64,000 nucleotides of DNA from Azorinus chamasolen (Eukaryota > Mollusca > Bivalvia > Cardiida > Solecurtidae), in NCBI GenBank assembly GCA_963576725.1, contig OY755237.1:62907423-62971422 (forward strand). Direction: 5' to 3'. A program made the translations under genes and the position numbers. Shown in pieces: positions 1 to 10,357 of this stretch (positions within the stretch are counted from its first letter, which is position 1; each line of letters begins with the position of its first letter). The notes beneath the pieces are model-generated. The model ran no database searches. It was not told the DNA's origin and saw only the letters and a program-made list of their open reading frames with translations.

Positions 1-480
1 AAAGCGGAGGTTACAGGACTTTGAAGAGTGCTGATATGCACCCATTGAACCTGTCAAAGACGGAAAGACAAGCAGCAAGGAAGCTAGGGAAAGAACAAGA
101 CATTCTAATACTGCCATCCGTTAAGGGACGAGGAACAGTAGAAATTGACAAATGGAAAAGTAGTAAAGTCAAGCAGGCAAAGCCACATGCAAGACGCAAC
201 CACCACCAAAACACCGATAGACAGCATGACACACACACACACACAACCACACACCCAAACGCACACGCACACACACATACGAAATGAACACAGAAAACAC
301 CAAAAGACACACAAGAAACAGGGACAAACGTTCCACAACATGAACAAACCACAAGCACAAAGACGCAAGGCAAACAAAAGGAAGGGTGACAAAGAGAGTA
401 CCGCCTTGGCACGGTCAGCAGCAAAAACACCACTGGGGGTTTAAACCGGTTTACGGACGTCCTAACCTCACACTTCTCTC
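1..480 (-). repeat. Diverged PLE tail module with (CA)n tract
   Basis: Begins in minus sense with the same GGTTTAAACCCCCAGTG core and AAGGCGGTACT motif as the other tail modules, then diverges. A (CA)n run lies at about 226-290. Long open frames on both strands here are low-complexity and show no recognisable domain. Confidence 0.6.
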
Positions 481-740
481 AAAGTCACCCTAGCTTTACA
501 AATATTGTAAATAAAGGTATCCCCGCTGGACTTACCCACAACATAGACGACGGTGAACACAGGACAACATGTAAAACATAGCATAATAACTGTGACAATC
601 CGTCAAATATGTACTCAATGGCTTTGCTGAAGTCAGAGCACCTGCAGGTAAGCCGTTAAGGGCACGACAGGGAAAAAATAATACATGAGTCTGGTAAGCT
701 CCTCCTGTATCCAAGTTTAAGAGTATACCATCATAGAGTA

Positions 741-1745
741 CTACCCTCGGCCTGTCATCGCGCAAGCAAAGAGGGAAGCGTAGCTACCGACTGTAAAAGG
801 ATCGATAACCAAACATGCAGTGTGTTGCAATATAATAGGATCATAACCTTTCTTTTTAAATTTTTTAATGCGTTTTATAAACAAATCATGAAAATGGATA
901 TGACCCCGAATTTTCCTAAGTTTGTAGATAACATCCCCATAAAATTCTGGTTGAGAAATGCCTTGTCGCAGTAACGTCCGTAGATTACAATTATATTTAC
1001 TAATGAGAGGTAAATTTCGATAATAAAATTTAGAAAAGGTTTTCCGAAGTTTGTGATATCTGTAACCTTGCTTAAGAAGTTTATCAGTTATAACTAAATT
1101 ACGTCTGTTAAAATCTTCAAGCAAAGAACAGGCTCGGGCAAACCTAATAAGTTGAGAAATATAAACACCATAAGATGTAGAACGTGGCACATCCCCATCT
1201 AGAAAAGGATAATTAACAATTTTAAAATTAAAATCTTCTCTTTTATCGTATACTTTGGACGAAACTTTATCATTTGTAATTGAAAGATTCAAATCTAAAA
1301 ATGAAGCATTAATGTCAGATTGATTAGCTTTGTTTAAAGACAGTCCTTTTGGGTAGATTGAATAAACCATAGTATCAAAATAAGGATTATCTAAATTCAA
1401 AATATCGTCTAAATACCTTGAAGTTTTATTAAAAGCATTCACAATATCGGTCTGTGTATCAGGTTTTAAGCTAAGCATAAAATCCCTCTCGTAGCAATAC
1501 AAAAACAAATCTGCAACAAGAGGGGCACAATTTGTACCCATGGGTATACCAACAACTTGACGATATATGGTATCTCCATAACGCACAAATATATTATCTA
1601 AAAGAAAGGTAAGAGATCTACAAACATCAAGGCAAGTCCACATTGTGTAATGTTCAACTTCTGAATTCGAAAAGAATGAACGTTGAACATTACAAGCAAT
1701 GAACATTTTGTTTTCTCTGGCAAAGGTTTTTTCTATTAATTTAAT
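741..1745 (-). pseudogene. PLE reverse transcriptase, palm and C-terminal part (5'-truncated)
   Basis: An open frame from 1925 to 741 encodes 394 residues. The first ~60 come from the preceding unit's 3' tail, so the RT proper starts near 1745. Motifs visible: GIPMGTNCAPL (residues 126-136, RT motif B region) and RYLDDIL (residues 170-176, with the catalytic YLDD). The thumb and C-terminal parts contain YDKRDDF-like and YGVYISQLIRFAR segments. The frame is intact to the stop at 741, but the RT fingers are missing, so the unit is probably dead. The domain would copy element RNA at a nicked target. The C-terminal ~90 residues closely match the copy at 63.5-63.8 kb. Confidence 0.85.
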
Positions 1746-1995
1746 AAAAGTACAAAAATGAGTCATGCAGGAAACACCACATACAGAACAAACACTCGCC
1801 CGAACAGTAACACAAGGAAACAGCAAATGTACATAGGTAGAAAAAACAACAAGAGACGCACAAAGACAAAACAAACATACAATAGGAGGAAGATGGAAGT
1901 ACCGCCTTGGAACGGTCAGTGACAAAAGTCACCGGGGGTTTAAACCGGTTTATGGGCGCCCAACCTCACCCTTATTCCATCCCCATCCTAAAAGA
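1740..1995 (-). repeat. PLE 3' tail / pseudo-LTR module
   Basis: About 250 bp, closely matching the reverse complement of 46330-46570 and, more loosely, 1-480 and 43420-43500. It lies between the 3' UTR of unit 1 and the RT of unit 2 and so marks the tandem junction. At 46.57 kb the same module ends where unrelated flanking DNA resumes, which shows it is the 3' terminus of the element. Confidence 0.75.
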
Positions 1996-2039
1996 CAAAC
2001 AGTGTAAATAAACGTATCCCCTCTCCGACTAATCTACAA

Positions 2040-2646
2040 CAACCGCGACAGCAAATACAGTGGTAAAGTGCATGTATAACAAAAAAACATTTTATTGAAA
2101 ATACTGTATCCACCTATCGCTATTGTACTCAATGATTGAGCTGCAAACAGAGTAACTGTAGAAAAGTAATAAAGGGTACGACAAAAATGAAATAGTACAG
2201 ATATCCGACGTTCTCCTTCCATTTCTGGATTTAAGAGGTCGCCTTCATAGAGTACTAAACCTTTCTTGTCGGCGTACATGCAAAGAGGCCAGCGTGATTG
2301 CCAACTGTAAAAGGGTTCACAACCAAACATGCAGTATGTTGTAGTAATACAGAGTCTATCCTTTATAAGATGGTGAGGTAGAGTAGTATAGAGTGTAGAG
2401 AAATCATAAGAGCTCAGTAAAGAAATGTTATACTGTTCATTTTCAAGTTTTGTTAAAACATCATTTGAATTTTTTATGGACCAAAAAACATTAATACCAG
2501 AATTTTCATATATTTTATCACAGTAGCGTTTAACATGTTCTTTGATCGTAGTAAGACAGGACGTCAAAAGTATAGATAATTTAGTAGTGGTACAACAGCT
2601 AGAGTTGGCAATAAAACGCGACTTATAAGGGTTTGTATGTAGTTTC
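2040..2646 (-). pseudogene. PLE reverse transcriptase N-terminal fragment fused to C-terminus (internal deletion)
   Basis: Minus-strand translation from the gap edge gives NPYKSRFIANSSC and later SYDFSTLYTTLPHHLIKDRL, the RT segments just before motif B in this family. Near 2345-2355 it jumps to sequence matching the extreme C-terminus and 3' UTR of unit 2 (HTACL... DPFTVGSYASLF in unit 2; shifted and degenerate here). The GIPMG and YLDD motifs are therefore deleted. The 3' UTR continues to about 1990. Confidence 0.75.
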
Positions 2647-2846
2647 NNNNNNNNNNNNNNNNNNNNNNNNNNNNNNNNNNNNNNNNNNNNNNNNNNNNNN
2701 NNNNNNNNNNNNNNNNNNNNNNNNNNNNNNNNNNNNNNNNNNNNNNNNNNNNNNNNNNNNNNNNNNNNNNNNNNNNNNNNNNNNNNNNNNNNNNNNNNNN
2801 NNNNNNNNNNNNNNNNNNNNNNNNNNNNNNNNNNNNNNNNNNNNNN
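2647..2846. other. Assembly gap of 200 N
   Basis: Exactly 200 undetermined bases, probably a scaffold gap of arbitrary length. It interrupts the PLE cluster just upstream of the unit 1 RT fragment. Confidence 0.99.
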
Positions 2847-3359
2847 CATGAAGCATTGACCCTAGATCGAACAAGATATAGTCTATTTATAACACCCATT
2901 ACATTAATACACAATGGTAAACAACACTGCCAATACCTACTCACGCTGGACGATCATAATTTATATACGTGTATATATAACGAAGATATTACAGTAGTAC
3001 AGTTTTATTTCATAGAAAACATCTAATTTGGTCGTAAAAGTGACATTTTGTCCAAAAAACAAAAATGTATTGCAGAAACTGGACGTTTGTTTTGAATTTT
3101 AACTTTTTAGCTGATTTACCTTCCTTTAATTCCGTGTAAACTTCCGGTGGCATTTTCTGACTCTGAGCAGATGTTACCTGATTGGTTGATATCTTAATGG
3201 TAAGTTGCTTTGAAGCTACAGATTGTGAACAAAACAATATTTAAGATTTCGGTTGCAAAGATCGCGATGAAGGACAAGTCATCAGTGTTCAGCTTGCAAA
3301 TCTGTTCAACACTGATACTAAGATTGCTCACAATTTGTTTAACATTTTGTAACTGCCAG
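2847..3359. other. AT-rich sequence, nothing recognised
   Basis: No domain, hairpin or repeat matching other parts of the window was seen. Short open frames are not supported by composition or motifs. Confidence 0.5.
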
Positions 3360-4328
3360 CTGCTTTCAACTATTTTGTTTGGCTGGTCAAACAGTGCTTG
3401 TGCTGATTGAATCTGTTCGGCCAGCCGAACACTGACATTTTGTTCGAACATTTTGTAACTGTGGTTGAAGTTGTTCGGCCAACTTAACAAAGCCAACTGC
3501 TTTTCAAAGTTTTTGGTTGGTTGGCCGAACATTGCTGGTGCTGAAGAATCTGTTCGGTAAGCCCAACACTGATTTATTTGTTCGGTTGCAACTTTGGTTG
3601 AAACTGTTCGGCCAGCTTAACAAAGGTAACTGCTTATCAAAGTTTTTGTTCGGTTTGCCGAACATTGTTGGTGCTGAAGAATCTGTTCGGTCAGCCAAAC
3701 ACTGATTGTTTTTGTTCGACCAGCTGGTGCTGGTGCTGGTGCTGATGAATTTGTTTCTTTGTTCGGTCAGCCGAACATGTTTTAACTGTGGTTGAAGTTA
3801 TTCGGCCTGCCTAATAAAACCAACAGGTTTTCAGCTGACCGAACATTGCTTGTGCTGATTGATTCTATTCGGCCAGCCGAACACTTTTCACAGTTTTCGT
3901 TCAGCCAGCTGAACATTTTGTAAATGTGGTTAAAGTTTTGTTCGGCTGGCCAAACATTGCTGGTGCTGGTGAATTTGTTTCTTTGTTCGGTCAGCCGAAT
4001 TTTTTTTAACTGTGATTGAAATTGTTCGGCCAGCTAAACAAAGCCACCTGCTTTTAATATTTTTTGTCCGGCTGGCCGAACATTGATGGTGCTGATGAAT
4101 CTGTTCGGCCAGCCGAACTTTTTGCAACTTTGTTTGAAGCTGTTCGGCCAGCTTAACAAAGGTAACTGCTTTTCAAAGTTTTTGTTCGACTGGCAGAACA
4201 TTTTTTTTAACTGTGATTGAAATTGTTCGGCCAGCTTAACAAAACCATCTGCTTTTAATAGTTTTTGTTCGGCTGACCGAACATTGCTGGTGCTGATGAA
4301 TCTGTTCGGCCAACCGAACACTTCTCTC
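3360..4328. repeat. Degenerate tandem array rich in GTTCGG-N4-CCGAAC palindromes
   Basis: Irregular units of roughly 110-140 bp carry the phrases GTGCTGATGAATCTGTTCGG, GCCAGCTTAACAAAG and CTGCTTTTCAAAGTTTTTG. At least eight copies of a 16-bp inverted motif GTTCGG-N4-CCGAAC (or one-base variants) lie near 3415, 3649, 3759, 3867, 4067, 4102, 4265 and 4303. Open frames crossing the array on the minus strand repeat WPNRFIS-like peptides but look like by-products of the tandem DNA repeat. Confidence 0.75.
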
Positions 4329-5018
4329 TTTTTTCAAATTAACACAAAAACACCATTTTTAGGCCACGTTGTTCTTAAAAATATGCAGAAAGGCTTCTAA
4401 AAAGACGGACTGCGTGGACAGTCCCGCTTTACAAAAGATCAATAGTAACAATGTTTACTAACAATTGCTGTTAAATCCTATCCTGTAATGACTATTGTGG
4501 CATTCAAGCGCTGCGGATTGTTGTTCTGTATCTATCATATATGCGAATGAGTGTAGTTTTAGCACGACATAGTAGCTGGACACACCACACCTTTCTTATA
4601 CATCCAATGAAAACATCTATTTCAACGGACACCGGTCACCGTCGACTAAACCGGAAACAGGTACGAGATAGAAGTACAAACAAACCAAGTTTCGTAATAA
4701 AATATTCAATTTCTTGAACGTTTTTCCGCATACTGGGAGTTGTTGCTGTTTCTAGCTAGTTAAATGTCTACTTTGTATAATTAGTCACACATTTTATATA
4801 AGTCTGTGCCGTTTTAGAAAAGGGAACGTCGGTACGGAGTTGGTGCGTACAAACTTGTTTAACATGATCTATTAATGTATAGGTGTTATAAATCGAGTAT
4901 AGTCTTTTTCGATTTAGTGCCAGTGTCATGAAGATAAGGAATGAGACAATAATATACAATTCAATATCTTTATTTTCTCCAGATCGGAGATATGAATAAC
5001 ATGCATTGTCGTACAAAT
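4329..5018. other. Non-repetitive spacer, nothing recognised
   Basis: Mixed-composition sequence without a supported coding region, RNA gene or repeat match elsewhere in the window. Confidence 0.5.
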
Positions 5019-5032
5019 CACACACACACACG

Positions 5033-5080
<48 letters not shown>
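5019..5080. repeat. (CA)n/(TA)n compound microsatellite
   Basis: About 30 bp of CA repeat followed directly by about 30 bp of TA repeat. Open frames across it are artefacts of the dinucleotide run. Confidence 0.95.
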
Positions 5081-6395
5081 AAAGAAAATATAGAAAAACA
5101 AATATCTGTACACAATACACCCGTAGTAACGGTTAGGTAATGTCTCTAGAAACAAATCTCTAATTATTCACTATACGCTTGACCTGTTTGGATTTTGGAA
5201 TAATCCATTTGCAAATTCAGCATTTTAAGGGTTAAAGACGTTTTCGGTAGTAATTTCTGGCCTCGAAACCATGAAGGCTGTGGGTTCGAGTCTAGGTGAG
5301 TGCTATTTTTTCTGGTTTTGTATCAATGGAAGAAGAAAGTATATTACAAAAATAATAAAAAGATATCTATATATATATTATAATAAAACTATATAACACA
5401 CTAAGTACACTGAAATAAAACAAACTGAACAAATACTAATAAAAAATAGTCAAGGCATTGGTAAGATCCGAACCGGCTTGCATAGGCTTTCAAGACTAGC
5501 TCGTAACCACAACATAATCAAGTCGTTTGTATAATGACAGATATAATTTATAGATCTTGTAACTTAAAATACAGTGAGCTTATTGACAAGGTCGCTGTTA
5601 TTTAGAGGTATTTTCAAACACAAATATACTACATAAACTGTCTGGTATTATGTACTGAGCTAACAATGTTATTTGATACTGTATGTTTGAAAATGTTTCA
5701 TTTTTGATGAATTTCACTACTTTTTGTATCATTAATGAAGTGGTTACTATGGAAACCATAGACTTCTAAACATGCAGAACGTCAACCTAAACATTTAAGT
5801 GTATACCTTTAAAAAGTGCATTTAAAGGATGTTGAATGGAAGAAAATTAATAAAATATATGAATGGACTGTTTCAATGTTTTTATTTATTTGTAGAAGAA
5901 ATGCTTATTTTTCTCATTTTTGGCGAGTGGAGAAATATGAACAACTAATTTTTAAAAAGAAACATGTTCAGATTACTATTTGTTTTATACTGTATAGTAA
6001 ATTATACATGTATGTAAATTCATGTTTGTTGTGTATATCACAATGATTTTGGTAAAATTTTATTATCTTTAAAGAAAGTGTAGTCATTTAGTCATTTTGA
6101 TAGTTTTGGCACATACGGTTACCATAGAAACTGCCAATTTACATAAAAAATCTATCTCGTCGACATATATAATTCTTTTTATTTTTGAATTCACCATTAA
6201 TTTATACCAAAACCTTCGAACATTCTATGAAATGATTCAATTTCCATAAACCTGTAGAAAATGTCTTTCAGTCTTATTACAAATTGAAACATGGAATCCA
6301 CTTGAATATTAACCATTCTCCAATTGTCCCCGCCCTGACTGACAAACAGCCAGGATCTGGATCAGGCGCCTATTACCTCGGAAAATCATCTGAAT
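5081..6395. other. AT-rich spacer with a possible tRNA-like B box
   Basis: Mostly AT-rich. A GGGTTCGAGTC string at about 5281-5291 resembles an RNA polymerase III B box, but no A box or cloverleaf is convincing. An open frame at 5816-6046 (76 codons) has no recognisable domain and AT-driven composition; I do not call it a gene. Confidence 0.4.
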
Positions 6396-6644
6396 CCAGG
6401 GCCCGAGGTTATAAAACTTAAAACAAACTCTGTGCTCAAAACTCAGAATTTTTCTCAGCTGAAAACACTTCAGAAAACATTTTATATATAGCCAGTTTTT
6501 GCATACATAATATTTACTGTAAAAATATGTCCAAATGAGGTTACTAGAATCAGTTAAAGCGTGTTATGTAAAAAGTATAGCCTGTAGTAGAAACTGAGTT
6601 TTGAGCACAGAGTTCTTTTTAAGTTTTATAACCTCGGGGCCTGG
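6396..6644. mobile_element. Foldback/MITE-like element with ~55-bp inverted ends
   Basis: The ends are near-perfect inverted repeats: CCAGG(G)CCCGAGGTTATAAA on the left and its complement on the right, extending inward through a GTGCTCAAAACTCAG segment. The centre is AT-rich. Total ~249 bp. Only one copy is in this window, so family membership is unproven. Confidence 0.75.
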
Positions 6645-6719
6645 CTGCTTGCTATTCGGTCAATAGTTTCTCAAAAACCTGAAAGAATCGGAAGTAGTTA
6701 AAATTCGCCAGATCCACAT

Positions 6720-6982
6720 GTAACACATTCCCTCATAGGCTAAATTTAGATCCTATCTCTTTGTATAAATCTACCGAAAAGGAGCATTTACTAGAGAAAA
6801 GAAAACCTTTAGAATTGTGTAGTTTTGAAACCATTGTAATGAATAGAGCATTTGCGCCAAAGGAGCAAAATTAATGCACTGTTTATCACAATGGTTTCAT
6901 AAAGTGACATATACAGTGGCGTCAAAAGGCCTCAATTTGGAGGAATTGGTAAACAGTATCTTAATGTCAGAGAATGGTTAAA
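6720..6982 (-). mobile_element. Family A TTAA MITE (degraded)
   Basis: Family A layout: an ACCGAAAAGGAGCATTTACT segment, a central hairpin built on AAACCATTGTGATAAATAGA and its complement, and a TTAA-type right end (ATGGTTAAA). The second hairpin arm is partly scrambled and the left TTAA is lost. Confidence 0.8.
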
Positions 6983-7014
6983 TTCGTTCACCGGTGACAA
7001 TAGACTACACGACA

Positions 7015-7232
7015 TTAACCATTTCACCGCCAATGTCGCTTAAATGCTTAAATGCACCACGACAAATAGTGCAGTCCCAGGCGGCGTATGATCAGGGACT
7101 TCACTTTTTGTCTCAATCTCTATATCTGTACTTTATTCCTTTGAAAGTTCATTTATTTCATTTCATTTTCTTACTGATTTAATAAAATTTGATTGCAGAT
7201 GACAATTAGAAATTTGGCGTCGAAAATGTTAA
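7015..7232 (+). mobile_element. Family G TTAA MITE (hairpin collapsed)
   Basis: TTAA at both ends, with start ACCATTTCACCGCCAATGTCG and end GCGTCGAAAATGTTAA. It matches 31339-31585, but the central hairpin retains only one arm (CAGTCCCAGGCGGCG... TGATCAGGGACTTCAC). Confidence 0.82.
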
Positions 7233-7264
7233 ATACACTGCTCATTGCATTGCATATACATGTA

Positions 7265-7625
7265 CAGTGCTCCCTCCCTACAACGGCCCTCTCAATAACG
7301 ATTCCCTCCTTACAACAACGCATGTCACTGTTTCCGAAACAACAAGGTTCCAGAAACAACCTTTGTCCATCGTATTTTCATTATGCCTCCATCAAAGCCT
7401 ATTTTGTGACCACTCTTTAGAATCGTCACTTTGTGACGATTCTAAAGAGTGGTCACAACATAGGGTTTGATTGAGACATAACGGTTTTAAATCTCGAAAT
7501 ACACATTATCTGGGGATCTGCAAAGAAGCTAGTTATGTTTGATTTCCCTCCCTATAACAACCCCCTCTGAACAACACATACAATCGTCGTATCCCAAAGG
7601 ATGTCGTTGTAGAGAGGGAGCACTG
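7265..7625. mobile_element. Family H TA-flanked pogo-like MITE
   Basis: Ends CAGTGCTCCCTCCCTACAAC and its complement (one mismatch), flanked by TA on both sides, as expected for Tc1/mariner-pogo insertion. An inner repeat of the end occurs near 7541 (CCCTCCCTATAACAACCCCC). It contains an F-type hairpin. Confidence 0.8.
7390..7475. repeat. Family F hairpin inside element H
   Basis: A near-perfect inverted repeat with arms TGTGACCACTCTTTAGAATC and complement around TCGTCACTTTGTGACGA, edged by AAACCCTATG-like sequence on one side. The same core occurs at 18.63, 39.35, 59.71 and 61.14 kb. Confidence 0.8.
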
Positions 7626-8197
7626 TACTTCAAGTCTGCTATTAGATTGATATCAGCTGTCTTCTAGGGTTTCAATTAATCATGATAATACTTTCATATT
7701 TCTATAAACGTTGGTGATACAAGATATAGCGAAGGGAAACTAACATTTGATTTTAAATTCTGATCAGCAATCGAATTTTTGAAGAACGGATTCGGTCAAA
7801 TAATGTGGATACACACTCATTATATGTCATGATCAGTAATCTCAGACTCGTTAATGCTAGAGAATCTGGTTTTACCCTTACCCGCTTTGAAAGAAATAAA
7901 GTCTCCTTAAAATGAGGTCTGGTTGATTTTGACAAGTTCAAATCCAATCAATTCTTTTGACAGACGTTTGACCGAATGTCAAATAGCTTTGAATTGCCCA
8001 GTGCCTGATCTGGATCGAGGTTGTGCGCGCATGCGTGTCAGTCGCGAAAGCGATTTTAGGGTTAATGCGATTTAAAAGTTTTTAAAGGATTTGTTCATGG
8101 TTTCTGTTATCGGTCGCAGTATTACTAGGAGGGCAATCAATACAACAAAACCCCTCTAATTAATTAAGAATGAAATGGTTAGAAAATGTTAGGTATT
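7626..8197. other. Spacer with a decayed TTAA-element end
   Basis: From about 7960 the sequence has weak E2-like phrases (GACCGAATGTCAAATAGCTT, GATCTGGATCGAG) and GGGTTAA at ~8061, suggesting a very old TTAA element. The rest is unremarkable. Confidence 0.35.
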
Positions 8198-8423
8198 TTA
8201 ACACATTCCTTCCTAGACGATTTTAGATCAAACCTCTATGAATAAATCTACCGAAAAGGAGCATTTACTAGAGAAAAGGAAAAAGTTAGAATGTGTAATA
8301 TTGAAATCACTGTGATAAAGAGAGCATTTGCTCCTGTGGTGCAAATTCTCTATTTATCACAATGGTTTCAATAAATGAGTTTACAGAGGCGCAAAAAGGC
8401 GTCTGTAAGAGAGAATGGTTTAA
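8198..8423 (-). mobile_element. Family A TTAA MITE
   Basis: TTAA at both ends; ACCGAAAAGGAGCATTTACT, then a hairpin related to AAACCATTGTGATAAATAGA with a damaged tip, then an AGAGGCGCAAAAAGGCG stretch before AATGGTTTAA. Confidence 0.88.
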
Positions 8424-8624
8424 GGCACATGGTTGCATAATACAATCTGAAGGCATTTAGATAGCTATCTACCAAACATTAAACTACTACCTGGCTTAAA
8501 TATCGACCTTGAAATTCCATTTTGGAGAATTTTGACTGGAAATGTAGGTAACCGTTGTGTATGTTGGTTGTTTGTAGTGTCAACTCATACTTTTGATGCT
8601 GAATAATTTTCATCTGCAAAACGA

Positions 8625-8994
8625 ATATTCATGTAAGAATAATGACATTATGAATATTAATTATACAGTAGAACCTCCCTATAACTGCCACTAAATTGTG
8701 TTAATTACTTGATATTTAGGACAGGTGACTTGCTTTAAGCCACCACCTGTCTTTAACACAAAACCAACTTGATGTAATTTAGTGGCCGTAATAGAGAGGT
8801 TTTAATGTATTATATTAATTCTTATAATAACATATAAACCCAGGACATTTTTGCTGCCAAAAATAATATCTATATCATACCATAAGCAAACAAAGCAGAT
8901 CCTGATCAGACGGGTCCTATTGCAGCCGTATGATCGGGGTCTACTCTGTTTGTAAATGTTGTCAAAAGGCGTTTATATGAAGGAAAGGGTTAGG
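8625..8994 (-). mobile_element. Family D1 TTAA MITE interrupted by a family C element
   Basis: The D1 left part (ATTCATGTAAGAATAATGAC) and the hairpin part (GCAAACAAAGCAGATCCTGA to TCTACTCTGTTTG) are separated by a TA-flanked C element at 8666-8807. The right end is AAGGAAAGGGTTAGG, a decayed TTAA. Confidence 0.7.
8666..8807. mobile_element. Family C TA MITE (central hairpin shortened)
   Basis: TA-flanked. Starts CAGTAGAACCTCCCTATAAC and ends with the complement AGAGAGGTTTTAATG. It keeps the ACTAAATT/AATTTAGT and GACAGGTG/CACCTGTC subterminal pairs, but the central AAGGTGAAAGTAAAACAGAA hairpin is absent. Confidence 0.82.
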
Positions 8995-9008
8995 TGCCCT
9001 TTTCATTA

Positions 9009-9072
9009 AGTGAAGACCCAGATCAAAGGGATCCTAGAGAACCCCTGTCATCAGCTTCAGCGCTGTTTTCCA
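9009..9072. repeat. Orphan D3/B-type hairpin remnant
   Basis: AGTGAAGACCCAGATCAAAG followed by GTCATCAGCTTCAGCGCTGT, a mutated version of the shared MITE hairpin without recognisable ends. Confidence 0.5.
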
Positions 9073-9099
9073 TGTCCCACTTTTCTTCAAATATATTCC

Positions 9100-9351
9100 T
9101 TAACATTTTCCGTTCATATATTCGCGTTTTTACGCATTTGCAAACTTGGTAGACCGAGATCAGACGGCTCCTATAGGAGCCGTTTGATTAGGGTATGCTC
9201 TGTTTGCTCTTAAAAATTTGATGGATCTATTTCTTCACTTTCAAAACTGGCTACAATGTTCCACCTTCCATATTCCATTACAGCTATTTTGTTCATGAAT
9301 ATTCAGTAAGTATTGGCATTCGGAATAAACATGTAACAGGGAAAGGGTTAA
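9100..9351 (+). mobile_element. Family D2 TTAA MITE
   Basis: TTAA termini (TTAACATTTTCC... GGGAAAGGGTTAA). Hairpin GCAAACTTGGTAGACC... GGCTCCTATAGGAGCC... GCTCTGTTTGC, then the D2-specific tail (ACAATGTTCCACCTTCCATA, TTCATGAATATTCAGTA), which matches 12785-13000 and 37555-37801 in reverse. Confidence 0.85.
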
Positions 9352-9552
9352 TAGTCACGGTAATCATGGTCTTTTGGAAGTTTGGAGCATTGCATTTACA
9401 AATGATGAAATGTGGTTGTACATGTATTTCGTAAACAATGGAGAGGCAATTAACATTATAATACAATAATGTAGACAAACAGCAATGCATGACAGCGAAT
9501 GCGTAAGAGAGCAAGGTCTCTTATGAGCTTCTATCAGCCAGACTTTTATTTA

Positions 9553-9796
9553 AGTCTTTATTCCATAAATATTCATGAAATACATAATGACATCATGAAT
9601 ATTAATCCGATTAATTGTTATAAATTTATAATAGAGCATGGGCATCGGAATTTTCGGCCACGACAGAAACTATAGAACCATACCTGTATTATTATCATAA
9701 GCAAAACAACGTAATCACATTATTTGATCATGTCTGATCTGGGTCTGCTCTGTTTGCAAAGGCGTGGAAAGACGTAGTATGGAGTAATGGGTGAAC
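9553..9796 (-). mobile_element. Family D1 TTAA MITE with half hairpin
   Basis: ATTCATGAAATACATAATGA and CACGACAGAAACTATAGAAC are D1 phrases. Only the distal hairpin arm (TGTCTGATCTGGGTCTGCTC TGTTTGC) remains. It ends GGAGTAATGGG, directly abutting a B element at the shared TGAA/TTAA site. Confidence 0.75.
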
Positions 9797-10041
9797 CCTT
9801 CGCTTGCTGATTTTTAAAACACATTTCTCCTTCTTTACCCATGCCCTGTTGTATAATTACATATATATTCACTGTGTACAAGTATTTCGCTGTGCAATCA
9901 CTGCTGTGGAGTGCACTGGTTGCACAATCAACTTGTAAATAGTGCAGACCCTGATGAGACAGCTCCTGCAGGAGCTGTCTCATCTGGGTCTTCACTATTT
10001 ACAGGTAGGTATATTGACGCGAATAGCAAGCGAAGGGTTAA
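9793..10041 (-). mobile_element. Family B TTAA MITE
   Basis: Inverted ends CCCTTCGCTTGCT and AGCAAGCGAAGGG next to TTAA (left copy mutated to TGAA). Central hairpin AGACCCTGATGAGACAGCTC CTGCAGG..., with the characteristic T versus A asymmetry between arms. Carries a recurring ~67-codon minus-strand frame (MKTQMRQLLQELSHQG...), shared with other B copies and probably not a gene. Confidence 0.92.
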
Positions 10042-10156
10042 AAGCAAGTGACTGGGAGTAAGTGTTATCCTGAAAAGGTAAAAGGTCGTCTCTATAGTTT
10101 GTTTACTATCGTTTTAATATTCTATTAGACGGTCGCTTAAAACAGGTTATACTGTA

Positions 10157-10355
10157 CAGTAAAACCTCTCTATAACGACCACTAAATTACATTAAGTATT
10201 TTGTATTACAGGCAGGTGGATGCTTAAAGCAAGGTGGAAGTAAAACAGAATGCTCTTATCGGAGCGTTCTGTTTACTTTCACTTTGCTTTAAGCAACCAC
10301 CTGCCCAAAATACCAATTAACACAATTTAGTGGTCGTTATAGAGAGGTTTTACTG
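10157..10355. mobile_element. Family C TA MITE, near-complete palindrome
   Basis: TA target duplication; ends CAGTAAAACCTCTCTATAAC and its complement. The whole ~199 bp is self-complementary, with inner arms GCAAGGTGGAAGTAAAACAG and a TATCGGAGCG centre. It resembles pogo/Tc1-mariner-derived MITEs in end sequence and TA site. Confidence 0.93.
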
Positions 10356-10357
10356 TA

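Larger units (their letters stand above)
1..2646 (-). mobile_element. Tandem cluster of broken Penelope-like element (PLE) units
   Basis: Minus-strand reading gives a head-to-tail series. Unit 1 (from the gap down to about 1740) has an RT N-terminal piece, a C-terminal piece and a 3' tail. Unit 2 (about 1740 to 440) has the RT core, C-terminus and 3' UTR. A further copy of the 3' tail module runs toward position 1. The tail module (GGTTTAAACCCCC... CTGACCGT... AAGGCGGTACT in minus sense) occurs at about 375-470 and 1870-1990 and again at 43.43 and 46.35 kb. Tandem 5'-truncated units with repeated ends (pseudo-LTRs) are typical of PLEs. The upstream part is lost in the N gap. Confidence 0.82.

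Noticed and set aside
11..444. Overlapping open frames of 60-140 codons on both strands
   Set aside because: Cys/Val/Phe-rich frames arise from a (CA)n tract and the PLE tail module; no domain, and both strands are open together.
1..2646. Retrovirus or LTR retrotransposon
   Set aside because: RT motifs, the GIY-YIG partner and the tandem 5'-truncated layout fit Penelope-like elements; no gag, protease, integrase or primer-binding site was seen.
5816..6046. 76-codon host gene
   Set aside because: AT-driven composition, no domain, no promoter or splice context.
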